Positions 1 through 17,516 of a DNA stretch of 64,000 bases are shown here, in pieces. The DNA is taken from positions 27,192,856-27,256,855 of the forward strand of contig NC_064760.1 in the NCBI RefSeq assembly GCF_011397635.1, written 5' to 3'. The notes under the pieces are model-generated. The model worked only from the letters and a program-made list of their open reading frames with translations. It did no database searches and was not told the DNA's origin. Positions within the stretch are counted from its first letter, which is position 1, and each line of letters starts with the position of its first letter. Position numbers and translations under genes: made by a program. This DNA is from Epinephelus fuscoguttatus. Taxonomy: Eukaryota > Chordata > Actinopteri > Perciformes > Serranidae.

Positions 1-740
1 TTGTGCGTAATGAAGAAGCGAGCGTTTATGCCAGGAGTGAAATGAACAACAGCGGTGTTAATTTCAGGCATATTTTATTCTTATTTTTAGTACACAGCAG
101 ATGAGTTTGTCTGTATCCTGACAAGGTCAAACAGTGGGGATCACTGAAGGGTTAAAGTGGTCAAAATGTCAAGTTAGATCAAGTTTATTCCTCCAGTTTT
201 TACGTTACTGAGAGGCTAGAGAGAGAATAACACTCCATCCATTGCAGGTAGACACTTCATATGCAAACATCTGTGCCCAACAATCATGCAGCATCAGTAC
301 AAAAATGGAAAATTAATGTCATCAACACCCATGGGTATTATATCCCACTCTTCCCTGCGATGTTTTCCGAGGACCTGCAGTAGATCTGAAAATGCAGAGG
401 GAGCACCAGAGCGCCAGAGCAGAAAGGTGGGATGGAAAACACAATCCCACAATTCATTTTCTCAGGTTTGAGTACATTTTTGAAGCCGCGGGGAGGGATG
501 CGAGCCTCCTCTAAATTGCCTTTGATCTTGTTGTAGTGGGAGCTGTGCTTCTGTAGAGGGCAGGCTTCTGAAAGCATTGGTTCACTGTTGCATCACCACC
601 AGTTACAGCCATCATAGATTATATCATCCACTTCTTTTTGATGTGTTTCTTGGTTTGTGTGTCTAAGTGTGTGTCTGAGGGTCATGCGTGTTCATATGTG
701 TGTGGCGTCTGTCTCGGTCCAGGGCACCCGAGAAGTTGTT

Positions 741-762
741 GTGTGTGTGTGTGTGTGTGTGT
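741..762. repeat. (GT)11 microsatellite
   Basis: Eleven uninterrupted GT units. Confidence 0.9.
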
Positions 763-942
763 ACGTGGCGGGCTTTAAAGTGATTGAGGCCCCGTGAAGG
801 GCAGCTCTTCAGCTACTGATCAGAACACAAGTGGGCAGTGGTCACAGCCTGTGAAATGAATAGATGTGCGGCAGGAGAATAAATGAGTTTCTGATTCATT
901 TCCTCTGTCAGATGAGAGCAGAGTGACTGCTGAGAGCTTGTT

Positions 943-976
<34 letters not shown>

Positions 977-980
977 CACA
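943..980. repeat. (CA)n microsatellite
   Basis: CA dinucleotide run of about 19 units with one ACG interruption near 969. Confidence 0.9.
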
Positions 981-1425
981 GAAAGAGAGAGGGAGAGGAG
1001 GGTGAGGTGAGGCTGGCAGGATGCTGAAGGTCTCTCCGGCTGCACGTGCCCTTTTCCAGGTCCTCTTAGTTTTCAAGAACCGCGTCCCTGCAAGACCAGA
1101 ATACAGCAGAGCACAAAATGTGAGAGGAGCATACAGATACGTCTCTCTTCCCACATTCAGAGAGACTCTCTATCTGCAGTGCACAGCCCAAACTGTTACT
1201 GTGCTCCCTGTCCTCTCAGTGCCTTCTTCAAAAGTACCGAGCGAGGGACGTGGCAAAAATATGTAAAGGGAATAGATGTGCTGCAGCTGTTCTCATGCTC
1301 TCCATCTTGTCTCTCTCATTATTCTGCAGAACGTTATAAACAAAACAACCATAAAAATTCTCTGACAGGAACATGAGAAGCATGATGAGCAGATTTGCAC
1401 TCCCCAGTGTTGCATAACACATCTT

Positions 1426-1475
1426 TCTCTCTCTCTCTCTCTCCTCCGTCTCTTTCTCTCTCTCAATGTCTTTTT
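1426..1475. repeat. (TC)n simple repeat, interrupted
   Basis: Pyrimidine-rich TC/CT tract broken by CCTCCGTC. It creates open frames rich in Arg/Glu on the opposite strand that should not be taken as genes. Confidence 0.8.
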
Positions 1476-2394
1476 TGCACTGTATCTCTCTTTCTTTCTT
1501 GGACATGGAGCTTTGTGTTCTATAAGTGGCTCACTTATAAGCGGGAAAGTGAATAGTGGCTTTTTCATGTGCTTAATGTACAAAGTAAGCTCTGGTTTCT
1601 TTTGCCTGTGAGACCTGCTCCCCATGGAGAAACAGTGTTGTCATTAAAACGGCTGGGGCTTTGCCAGCCCTCAGGTAAACCTTATATAAAAAGAGGAGAG
1701 AGCTTGATGCATATTTTTCTTCTCAAATTAACCGAGCGCCCAGCCCCTTGTTGTATTGTAAATCCATGATGATGATGATAAAAGCCACAGTGCTGGCGTC
1801 AATGCAGCAACAAACGCCACCTAACATCATTCTCCTCTTTTTTTCCCCCCCCTGCAACTCCCGGGGCTGTTTCAGCATTAGAAATTATTGATGTCTTTAC
1901 TGCCTAGATAAAAGTCTTTGACAAAAACTGTGGGTAGTTATTGTTCCACTGAAGCTATCATAATTAGAGCAGAGCGAGACAGGTTTGTAGCTCTTTGAGA
2001 TACAAAGTAAGTATGCATAAATATACTTCGTCCATTGTCTGATTTTTTTCCTCCCCTTTTTACCTCATTTCTACAAGAGTGCTGGATACCTTCCAAGTAT
2101 GTCTCTGCTATTTTTAATGTTTTGCATGAGAGGCTTTTTGGATCTGCTGCCTTGTCACGCACCACTTAAAAGTTTAAAGGTTAAACTCAAAAAGGGAAGC
2201 TTACCTGTAAGATGTAACCATCATCTGTACATATATATTTACTACATCCTGTTTACTTTCTGTTTAGATTAACTAGCAATACTGTCTACACAAATTCGTT
2301 TATATTTTAGGTGAATATTTCAACCTGCAATATTTTATGTCCTAGATATAGATATTGCTTTACTTGTGTGATTTTCTTTTCTTTTTCACGGATA

Positions 2395-2476
2395 TTTAAT
2401 GAGCATTGTTAGAGGGTGACAAAGATTTTCATTGTAATTATTGTGCACATGATCAGAATAAAGAACTTGAACTTGG
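2395..2476 (+). repeat. Possible 3' tail of a non-LTR retrotransposon
   Basis: An AT-rich stretch ends in AATAAAGAACTTGAACTT, which resembles the 3' ends of common teleost LINE-like repeats. The upstream body is not recognisable, so this is a weak call. Confidence 0.3.
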
Positions 2477-3089
2477 GTAAAAACACGAGTAGTGCGTCTG
2501 TGCTTCCAAATGGTTGAGCTGAGACATTCCCGAAGGATCACAACATAAATCTTAAGGTTTGCAAAAATAAAAAGATTTTCTGTTACACAAAGTTATTGGT
2601 CTTTTTTAAATTTTCCTGTGATATACCAGACAACTGACCCTTTGCTAAGCCTCAGATCGGCCACTTAGCAACCGCAACTAAGCTCGGGAGGCCTGTCGAG
2701 TTTTAAGAACAAGGGAGAATGTCAAAACAATGTGCATAATATGAAACCTGCAAATCCTACAGCAGATATCCTCATAGTTTAGAGGTGTGTGTTGTATTTT
2801 TCGCTATTTCAAAGCCAAAAGGCAAGATGAGAGATGTCGGACATGGCTTTAACAGAGTGGAAGACCTCACTCACAGTTGAATTCATTAAGATCAACAAAA
2901 ACTCCTCTGTTATCTCCAAGGTAAGATGCTAACTCACGTTAGCTCACGATAGCATGTTAGCAAACAAAGATGGTTGAATTTATTTATAAATCATTAACAT
3001 TTTAAGTTTGAATTAGGTGGTCATACATTATTTGAGGCACTTTGCGTTTTAAACAAATGGAAATGTGTGATAATTCAGTTCTGATAGCA

Positions 3090-3246
3090 ATGGGCTACAC
3101 TACAGGGAGTCATAACCAAGCGGCAACCTCCGGGGCTGAAAAATGAAGCTAACAAGGAGATGCCAAAAACTGCAGTTCTTTGAACAACTACTTGAGGCTG
3201 GCTGCAGAAACCAGTGGGTGACGTCATGATAGCTATGTTCATTATC
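3090..3246 (+). repeat. Dispersed repeat carrying a CRE, copy 1 (partial)
   Basis: It shares the block CCAGTGGGTGACGTCATGAT and flanking words with copies at about 9560-9845 and 33170-33575. The shared block holds a perfect cAMP-response palindrome TGACGTCA (3219-3226). The family looks like a common teleost interspersed repeat, but its class was not determined. Confidence 0.6.
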
Positions 3247-4042
3247 TGGTCATATTAATGGTCATAACAAAAGGTTAGCTTAAATAAAAACAATTTACTG
3301 GTTCACTCTGCTTTGCAACAACATTTTTGACCCTGTTTATGCTGTCAGTTGTCAGCACGTGGGATGAATGAGCTTTACCCTTTATTTTAATGTCCTGTTC
3401 ATTCACAGGACTTCTCAGACAAATTACAATGTGAATGTAGCTCCCAAATGCATATTGTAGTGCTTTCTGTCTACTTCTCTCTGTTAATTCAGAAACATAA
3501 TATTATTTCAGAAATTTGCTATTGTTTCCTCTGAAATAAGAACTAAGGACATAAGCAAATAAATGATGACATACAGTCTTGACGTACCATCATTGCATAG
3601 AACACAGTTAGCTGTTTTCGCCATCTCTGTAGGCTTTTAACAAAAGCTCTATTTCCATTGTCCGATGTGCTTTCCGTTATAATACATCCATTGGTTTCCT
3701 TACTTTGAGATTTGATATGCGCTCTTTTAATTAAGAAAACGTCATCTTACTACACCCTCTCCTGCAATGCCACCTGACTAGAGAATTACCGCCACATTAC
3801 ATTTGCCAATTTTCTAAAAAAAAATTGGTGAAAATTTGCACTACATTCGGATGGAAACCCAACTACTGATATCACTGTGAAGGCCGCATTGACATGCTAC
3901 TGTAGATGCAAAAGCTTGATAGGCTTGACAGCAAGGGAATGGGACTTAGCAATTTTTCATCTTCAGTTCTCCAATATTATTCAGATTCAGAAGAGATCAG
4001 TATGGTCAACCTCATAAAACCTGTTGTATGATGTTACATGTA

Positions 4043-5665
4043 CAGTACAGGCCAAAAATTTGGACACACCTTCTCATTCAATGCATTTTCTTTATTTTCA
4101 TGACTATTTACATTGTAGATTCTCACTGAAGGCATCAAAACTATGAATGAACACATGTGGAGTTATGTACTTAACAAAAAAAGGTGAAATAACTGAAAAC
4201 ATGTTTTATATTCTAGTTTCTTCAAAATAGCCACTCTTTGCTCTGATTACTGCTTTGCACACTCTTGGCATTCTCTCCATGAGCTTCAAGAGGTAGTCAC
4301 CTGAAATGGTTTCCACTTCACAGGTGTGCCTTATCAGGGTTAATTAGTGGAATTTCTTGCTTTATCAATGGGGTTGGGACCATCAGTTGTGTTGTGCAGA
4401 AGTCAGGTTAATACACAGCCGACAGCCCTATTGGACAACTGTTAAAATTCATATTATGCCAAGAACCAATCAGCTAACTAAAGAAAAACGAGTGGCCATC
4501 ATTACTTTAAGAAATGAAGGTCAGTCAGTCCGGAAAATTGCAAAAACTTTAAATGTGTCCCCAAGTGGAGTCGCTAAAACCATCAAGCGCTACAGCGAAA
4601 CTGGCACACATGAGGACCGACCCAGGAAAGGAAGACCAAGAGTCACCTCTGCTTCTGAGGATAAGTTCATCCGAGTCACCAGCCTCAGAAATCGCAAGTT
4701 AACAGCAGCTCAGATCAGAGACCAGATGAATGCCACACAGAGTTCTAGCAGCAGACCCATCTCTAGAACAACTGTTAAGAGGAGACTGCGCGAATCAGGC
4801 CTTCATGGTCAAATAGCTGCTAGGAAACCACTGCTAAGGAGAGGCAACAAGCAGAAGAGATTTGTTTGGGCCAAGAAACACAAGGAATGGACATTAGACC
4901 AGTGGAAATCTGTGCTTTGGTCTGATGAGTCCAAATTTGAGATCTTTGGTTCCAACCGCCGTGTCTTTGTGAGACGCAGAAAAGGTGAACGGATGGATTC
5001 CACATGCCTGGTTCCCACTGTGAAGCATGGAGGAGGAGGAGGTGTGATGGTGTGTTTGCTGGTGACACTGTTGGGGATTTATTCAAAATTGAAGGCACAC
5101 TGAACCAGCATGGCTACCACAGCATCCTGCAGCGACATGCCATCCCATCCGGTTTATGCTTAGTTGGACGATCATTTACTTTTCAACAGGACAATGACCC
5201 CAAACACACCTCCAGGCTGTGTAAGGGCTATTTGACCAAGAAGGAGAGTGATGGAGTGCTGCGGCAGATGACCTGGCCTCCACAGTCACCGGACCTGAAC
5301 CCAATCGAGATGGTTTGGGGTGAGCTGGACCGCAGAGTGAAGGCAAAGGGGCCAACAAGTGCTAAACACCTCTGGGAACTCCTTCAAGACTGTTGGAAAA
5401 CCATTTCAGGTGACTACCTCTTGAAGCTCATGGAGAGAATGCCAAGAGTGTGCAAAGCAGTAATCAGAGCAAAGGGTGGCTATTTGAAGAAACTAGAATA
5501 TAAAACATGTTTTCAGTTATTTCACCTTTTTTTTGTTAAGTACATAACTCCACGTGTTCATTCATAGTTTTGATGCCTTCAGTGAGAATCTACAATGTAA
5601 ATAGTCATGAAAATAAAGAAAACGCATTGAATGAGAAGGTGTGTCCAAACTTTTGGCCTGTACTG
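4043..5665 (+). mobile_element. Tc1-like DNA transposon, nearly intact
   Basis: The 1623-bp element starts CAGTACAGGCC, ends with the reverse complement, and is flanked by TA on both sides (4041-4042, 5666-5667), the Tc1/mariner target duplication. Its terminal inverted repeats are long: about 4043-4315 and 5393-5665, 273 bp each. The right arm runs into the 3' end of the transposase frame. By eye the arms differ at about three substitutions and four 1-2 base indels, so the copy is young. One transposase gene lies between them and is broken by a short deletion. Confidence 0.95.
4456..5567 (+). pseudogene. Tc1-like transposase, broken by a short frameshifting deletion
   Basis: Translation begins MPRTNQLTKEKR with a paired-like helix-turn-helix region, then the GRPR motif, a second helix-turn-helix and the DDE catalytic domain. 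The acidic residues are visible: Asp in WSDESKF (first frame), Asp in QQDNDPKHTS and Glu in SPDLNPIEMVW (second frame). The frame changes near 5053: family members read VMVWGCFAGD, whereas here about seven bases coding for part of W-G-C are missing and the frame moves to +1 relative. The rest, to the C terminus inside the right terminal repeat, is open. The copy cannot make a full transposase but could be mobilised by an intact relative. Confidence 0.9.
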
Positions 5666-6947
5666 TATATATTGCTTTGAGTTAGGGCTTCACAAAACAA
5701 AATGGTGGGGACATCTTGCAGTCTCCATTACCTACGGCAGAGAAACACTTTACGGATAAAGCTGTTGATATTCTATGTTTTTTATGTTCAAGTCCAAGTA
5801 ATATTGTAAAGCTATAAATTGTAAAATTGTAAAATTGCAAAGCTTGTACAGCTGGACACTGTAGTTTTTTAGAAAACGTTACTCTAACAGAAACAGATTG
5901 TGCATTTGTCAGGGACTACATTTTCAGGCATGGACTAGTACACATTTTGTGATCACCTACGTATATATGGCAGCCAGACAGTGTGCAATATGTATGACTG
6001 ACTCAAAATAAACTAAAATGTTCATCACAATAAAGGAACATGTCTCCCAGCGTAACAGTGTGGCTCACTGACGTGTTTTGAGGTTTCTGGAGCTCTATGC
6101 CAGTGGTTCTCAATTTTTTTTTCCCTTTTCATGTAGCTCAGGCATGTCCAAAGTCTGGCCCCACGGACTGATTTTAAATGACCCTCTGTTCTAAATATAC
6201 TACATATGGCCCACCACACAATATTGGTTAATCAAGCAAGATCATTTTGCATTTTTTCCATTCACCTCACGATGGCAGGACTGTCATACAGTTTAAAGGC
6301 ATGCACCAAGCACAGGTGGAACTAGTGTGTTTTCATAAACAGACGGTACACGACAGACAAACAGTTACCTATCGGCAGACATTTTCTGAAAGGTAGCAGA
6401 ACAGCACAGGAGTCTTAATTCAACAGTGAGGGCTGCAGCTTTCAGGAGTGGTGGAAATTTGAATACTTTTTCATTGAAAGATTAAACAGTTGCATGTTCA
6501 CATTATCCAATCTGGACCCCATACACAAAAGTTTGGACAGCCCTGCTGTAGCCTGTTTGAAATATTTTTTTCAGCCAGGCATCCTCTGACCAGTGCGTAA
6601 CATTTTTGCTAGAAAAAAGCCTATATCAAGAGGTACAATACAGCGCTGCACCATCGGTGTATGATTTACTAAAAAAAACAAACTTAACTAAACTAAAAAC
6701 ACTTAACAGCAAATGCTATGTTTCAAATGTTTTGAATCATTCACGAATTTCATGGCAAACCAATTTTTTTTAATCATGAAATAACTCTGAGACAACACAT
6801 AAATAAACATTTCTTAAAATATCTCACAGACCCTCTGCAGTATTGCAAAGTACCCCTACGGCTAGACGTACCCCCATTTGAGGAAAACTCCTCAGAGCAA
6901 CATCAGGTGTTACACAGACAGTACTTGTTAGTACAACTAACTCACTG
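5666..6947. other. Region 3' of gabra6 with one MITE
   Basis: No exon was recognised. The stretch is AT-rich and contains the hAT-type MITE at 6139-6545. The remainder may be gabra6 3' UTR, but no minus-strand AATAAA close to the stop codon was identified. Confidence 0.5.
6139..6545 (+). mobile_element. hAT-type MITE, copy 1
   Basis: It begins CAGGCATGTCCAAAGT and ends AGTTTGGACAGCCCTG, an imperfect inverted repeat of the hAT CAG...CTG type. Flanking octamers ATGTAGCT (6131-6138) and CTGTAGCC (6546-6553) match at six of eight bases and fit an old 8-bp target duplication. About 150 bp of the interior matches, in reverse orientation, the element at 45851-46263 (for example the words GCAAGATCATTTTGCAT and TTCCATTCACCTCAC), so the two are copies of one family. 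No coding capacity. Confidence 0.75.
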
Positions 6948-13512
<6,565 letters not shown>

Positions 13513-14141
13513 CCTGAGCAGTATGTATCCCCAAATTTGCAGTCAACTCTCTGAGCAACTCATACTTTATATTAAAAACAGAGCTAGAGTCCTTTTTGGT
13601 GTTGTTAAAGTGAGGGGTTGGTATGCATACTGACACCGGAGGTACTAAGTCAAGAGCAGTAATCTAATTAACAGATTAGTAAATCCACTCCATTTTTAGA
13701 CAAACAGTGAGTTCTAACGGCTTCATTAAAGCCAAAATAAAAATAATCAAAACAAAAATAACAAGTTAAGTCAATGCAGCTCACCAGGTTACAAAACATG
13801 TATCTCTGATATCTATCTTATCAGAATTTATATTCTTGTTGTAGTCCATTGTGTATGACAGCAGATGGCGCTGCGGCCACAATGTTGTTCACAACCGGAA
13901 GTGAAATCCGAACTGAGAGAAGAAGAAGAAGTTTCGAGAGAGTGAGGGGCAAAACAACATGGCGAGAGATAACACAACTACGAAATACTTATACTAATTA
14001 AACTTGAGCTGCCTACAATAACAGTCCTTTAAGGAGTCGTAAAGATAAAGTGTTAGCATAACTTCTCCGTCAGTCACACGCACTGTAAGTTAGTTAGTCA
14101 GCTGACGTTAGCCGACCTGTCAGCCGGTGAGAAGCCGCAGC
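13513..14141. promoter_or_regulatory. Divergent gabra6 / nudcd2 promoter region
   Basis: Only 629 bp separate the two start codons, which point away from each other. The interval contains a CTCF-like core CAGCAGATGGCGC (13860-13872, plus orientation). An ACAACATGGCG block at 13955-13963 resembles a YY1 site, which often lies just downstream of housekeeping promoters. No TATA box was evident. Promoter activity is inferred from gene arrangement. How a neuron-restricted receptor and a ubiquitous co-chaperone would share or partition the region is not shown by the sequence. Confidence 0.55.
13959..13997 (+). other. Possible upstream ORF in nudcd2 5' leader
   Basis: ATG at 13959 has A at -3 and G at +4 (strong context) and opens a 12-codon frame ending TAA at 13995-13997, well before the nudcd2 start at 14142. 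It matters only if transcription starts upstream of it; the same bases also look like a YY1 site. Confidence 0.35.
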
Positions 14142-17100
14142 ATGTCGGTGCACTTCGAGGAGAGGAGTGGTGTTGTCCCCTGCAAGACACCCTGGGGCTC
14201 CTGGTACCAGACCATGGAGGAGGTTTTCATCGAAGTCAATGTGCCTCATGGGACTTCTGCTAAAGAGGTCAAGTGTCGTTTGGGATCCAGAGACATCGAG
14301 CTTCATGTCAAAGGGAAGGAAATAATTAAGGTAAACACCCAGTCAACATCATCTTAACCAATAGAAGTGAAGGTAAATGGGGAAGATGCGAGATCCTCTT
14401 TCCTCACATATTTTCTCTTTGCACTGTCTGAATCTGTTGTAATGCAGAATGTAAAAAACAGGATACTATTTGTTGTCGATCTGCTGTCCCACTGTAATAC
14501 AAATGTTAAAGGTCCAGTGTGTAGGATTTAGTGGCATCTAGTGGTGAAGCTGCAGAACTGAAACCTCTCCCTTGCACCAAGGTATAGGAGAACTATGGTG
14601 GTGGACGTGAAAATATGAATGGCCCTATCTAGTACCAATCAGTATGTTTACATGCACAGTTAAGTTGAGCTATGGTTATAGCATGACCAGGCCACTTAAT
14701 TGGACCACAGTCCTTGTCCCAGTATACTTGTCCAGGAGGGTTTATTGACCAAATTTCTTGACCAAAATATGTCCAACTCTGCTGCGACTGGTGGCAGTAC
14801 GCCCCCTTTCAGCTTGTTAGTATTGTATTAATATTCCAGTAGACCTATTTCAGCACAGACCAAACAATCAACAAACAAAATAGCTATGGTTAGCTATCGC
14901 CAAACTGGTATCATGGTAGACAGCTTTATAACATTTAGGCTTTGTACATTTGGGTCCTGTATACATGCAGGAGTGAGAAGACTCCCTGTTGCATCATCTG
15001 GGTGTGGTAGAGATTCGATTTAGATGGTTTCAGTCAGACTAACATGTTCACATGTGTTATAAAAGTCCAGTTTTAGTCAGACTAACACAAAAAAATGTTT
15101 TTCTCTAATGTCATGTAAGCATACTGTTTGGTTTGTCCGTTCTGGGCCACCGTCCATAGATATAATGGCTGTTGATAAAAACGGCTCATTCTAAAGTATT
15201 GAAAACACAACAATTCTTTTTGTCAACTTTGTCGGGTAAAATCACTTCTGGTAACGTTTCATAGCAGTGCAGAGAACTGCTCGGGAGAGTGCCATTTAAG
15301 ATTGTTTTGTTCAGTAAGTCAACACGTCAAAATGCCAAAGAGCTTCTATGTGACTGGCTATATGACTGGCAAGCTCATTATTAGCAGAGGCTTGGCGAGT
15401 GTAAAGTACTTTACTCATACTTGTACTTGAGTCATTTTTAAGCTAGTGCGAAGGTAGTAGTAGCATAAGACAACCTAAGGCATGATGCAAGGCCGATAAG
15501 GGTGAGTTTTCTCTCATATCTTGTCTCTTAAACACCAGAAAGGGCTTCAGAATAATCCAAGGCCATGTTGGCCTCAGTATTTATCAGTCGAAATGTAGTT
15601 CAGTGTTATGAAATTAACCAGAAAGGATGAAAAACTGAAGGTCCCTCAAGACTTTGCAGTGTACAGACCACAGGATACACAGCACCTTTCCTTTAAAAAA
15701 AGATGGCTGCAATGTAATGAAGTCGCATTGACTTTGGTTACACTGTTTGTGCCAATAGATGCCGCTGAGCCCCACACACCAGGCAAAAATCTGGTAGAGA
15801 AACATGTCTTTGCTTTGCATACAGGCTATAAAGACTTAAGGTTTTCAGATCTATAAAATTATACACTGAAAGTGGGAGCACTTGATTTTTTTGAATACTA
15901 AGTGAACACATACATTAACATCTCTTCTTTTTACACTCTGTCAGGGTAAGTTGTTTGACACAACCGTGTCTGACGAGGCCACATGGACATTAGGTAAGCT
16001 GCATGCCTCTAAGCAACATGCTCATTAACTTCGACTGTGATGTACAGAAGCCACCCTTATCTCACTCCTGTTTACCTCTCTTTCTGCTCAGAGGACAAAT
16101 GTCTCATCCGGATCGTTCTGATGAAGACTAACAGAGAGGCAGGGAACTGCTGGTCCTCCCTGCTAGAGGGGGAGTACTGTGCAAACGCCTGGGTCCAGGA
16201 CCAGATGCAGAGGAAGCTCACACTGGAGAGATTCCAGCGGGAGGTTAGTTTAATTAAGTGCCCACTGAAGGGTCGTGGTGTATGTTGCCAAGACATTATT
16301 ACAAGTCAGCAGACGCACACCTGTCTCCCTCTACATATGGCCACATCAGTGTGACTCTGTTAGCCAGATAGATACCTCTTTTTAATAAGCCACCCCTAAT
16401 GAATGGCTTAGAAGATGGAATGGTAAATGGACCTGATTTTACACTACATGTCAAATTCACCCATTCACACACACATTCGCAAACTGGTGGCAGAGGCTAC
16501 CAAACAAGGTGCCACCTGCACACATACACTGATGTCACAGCCATCAGGAGCAATTTGGGTTTCAGCATCTTGCCCAAGGGATTGATTAGTGGACAACCCA
16601 CTCTACCTCCATAGCCACCTGCAAAATCTCTCATATTAGTTGTGACTAATAGCTTTATTGATGGTTTATAAATGATTTGTAAGCTATTAATAAATGTTCA
16701 TAGATTTCTTACTTTCTAATAAGCCATCAAGTCTGTGGTGATAAGATGCCAATAAATTATTTTTTTTCACTAATTGGCAACCTGTTCTAATCAATGTATT
16801 TTAACTGCTTCATAAAGCACTAGTTAATTATTTATTAACAATTAAATCAATGTTTAAAGCTTTTAAACCCTCTTATGTTCCTTATTAGAAAGTGGTACTG
16901 CCAAATAGAAACTTGATGACATCACTTTGCCACAAAAAAAAAAAGTGAACAATGAATTTATGCTCAGAGCATTACAGATATTGAGTGCAGGTTTGTTTGA
17001 GTATTGTATGAATGAAAATGCACGCTAGCCTTGATAGGTGGCAACAGGGTTCCAAATAATGATTTACTTGCACTCTTCTTTGCTAGAATCCAGGATTTGA

Positions 17101-17170
17101 CTTCAGCGGTGCAGAGATATCTGGGAATTTTGCTGGTGGTGGTCCAGACTTTTCCAGTTTACGGAAGTGA
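14142..17170 (+). CDS. nudcd2: NudC domain-containing protein 2
   Basis: Small CS-domain (p23/Hsp20-like) co-chaperone; family members work with Hsp90 and the LIS1-dynein pathway in the cytosol. Four coding exons 14142-14330, 15945-15993, 16092-16243 and 17087-17170 join in phase to 157 residues, the same length as human NUDCD2. The protein starts MSVHFEERSGVVPCKTPWGSW. The CS domain is roughly residues 15-105, followed by WVQDQMQRKLTLERFQRE and the tail NPGFDFSGAEISG. Every junction has AG/GT; exon 3 ends GAG|GTTAGT, a weaker donor. It is head-to-head with gabra6 and convergent with ccng1. Intron 1 holds a nested pair of MITEs and intron 3 a dispersed repeat. Confidence 0.95.
14510..15210. 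mobile_element. TTAA-type MITE interrupted by a second MITE
   Basis: The left end AGGTCCAGTGTGTAGGATTT abuts TTAA (14506-14509) and matches the element at 12441-12738. The host sequence runs to about 14642, is interrupted by another element, and resumes at 15124 with GTTTGGTTTGTCCGTTCTGG to about 15210. A clean right end was not found; a weak possible remnant lies near 15755-15790. Confidence 0.65.
14645..15121. mobile_element. Nested MITE with TA target duplication
   Basis: Ends TGTTTACATG... and ...CATGTAAGCA are inverted repeats flanked by TA (14643-14644 and 15122-15123). It lies inside the TTAA-type MITE and so is the younger insertion. It is non-coding; a Tc1/mariner-type origin is inferred from the TA flanks. 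Confidence 0.55.
16400..16617 (+). repeat. Dispersed teleost repeat fragment in nudcd2 intron 3
   Basis: It contains ACACTACATGTCAAATTCACC, GGTGGCAGAGGCTACC and ATCTTGCCCAAGG, words I associate with a very abundant teleost interspersed repeat. A fragment of apparently the same family occurs reversed at about 58310-58435. It gives a spurious 71-codon open frame. Confidence 0.6.
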
Positions 17171-17502
17171 CCGGTGTTATGATGCCAAAAACATGTTACA
17201 TGCTGGAGATGTCACCTCACCTCTGCCAAATGAACACTACTGAGGACGTCGTTGGTGTGTAGAGGACCAGTGGATTAATCAGAGCTCCTGAGAGAAAAAG
17301 ATTGGCCTTCAACTTTAACACCAGGTGGTCTACAAGACTGTACTGTTCAACAGAGACTCATCTGGCTTGTTTAGGCCTGATTTGACAAGTTGCGAGACTC
17401 AATATACAGGCAGAACGATTTAAAGAAACTGTTTTATCTGGTTGTAAGAAGCCTTTGTGATGTCTTTTAATAATGAGAAGAATGCACAAGCAATAGCTTT
17501 TC

Positions 17503-17516
17503 AATAAAGTTTTATT
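17503..17516. terminator. Overlapping two-way poly(A) signals of nudcd2 and ccng1
   Basis: The 14-mer AATAAAGTTTTATT contains AATAAA on the plus strand (17503-17508, 333 bp after the nudcd2 stop) and AATAAA on the minus strand (17511-17516, 962 bp after the ccng1 stop). Convergent transcripts would therefore end within a few dozen bases of each other and overlap at their 3' ends. Confidence 0.75.

Larger units (their letters stand above)
1..4042. other. Gene-free stretch downstream of gabra6
   Basis: No exon with conserved protein sequence was recognised on either strand. What can be seen are simple repeats (741-762, 943-980, 1426-1475), a possible retrotransposon tail near 2476 and one copy of a dispersed repeat at about 3090-3246. 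Short open frames here lie over CA/TG or TC tracts and look like chance. The interval is downstream of gabra6, so it could hold distal 3' UTR or part of a GABA-A gene cluster, but nothing shows this. Confidence 0.6.

Noticed and set aside
942-1625. Overlapping open frames on both strands rich in Arg/Glu or Val/Cys
   Set aside because: They are translations of CA/TG and TC tracts and show no domain or codon pattern of a gene.
4809-5358. Minus-strand open frames over the Tc1 element
   Set aside because: They are shadows of the plus-strand transposase.
15608-15856. 82-codon frame in nudcd2 intron 1
   Set aside because: No family resemblance; it spans possible MITE debris between confirmed exons.
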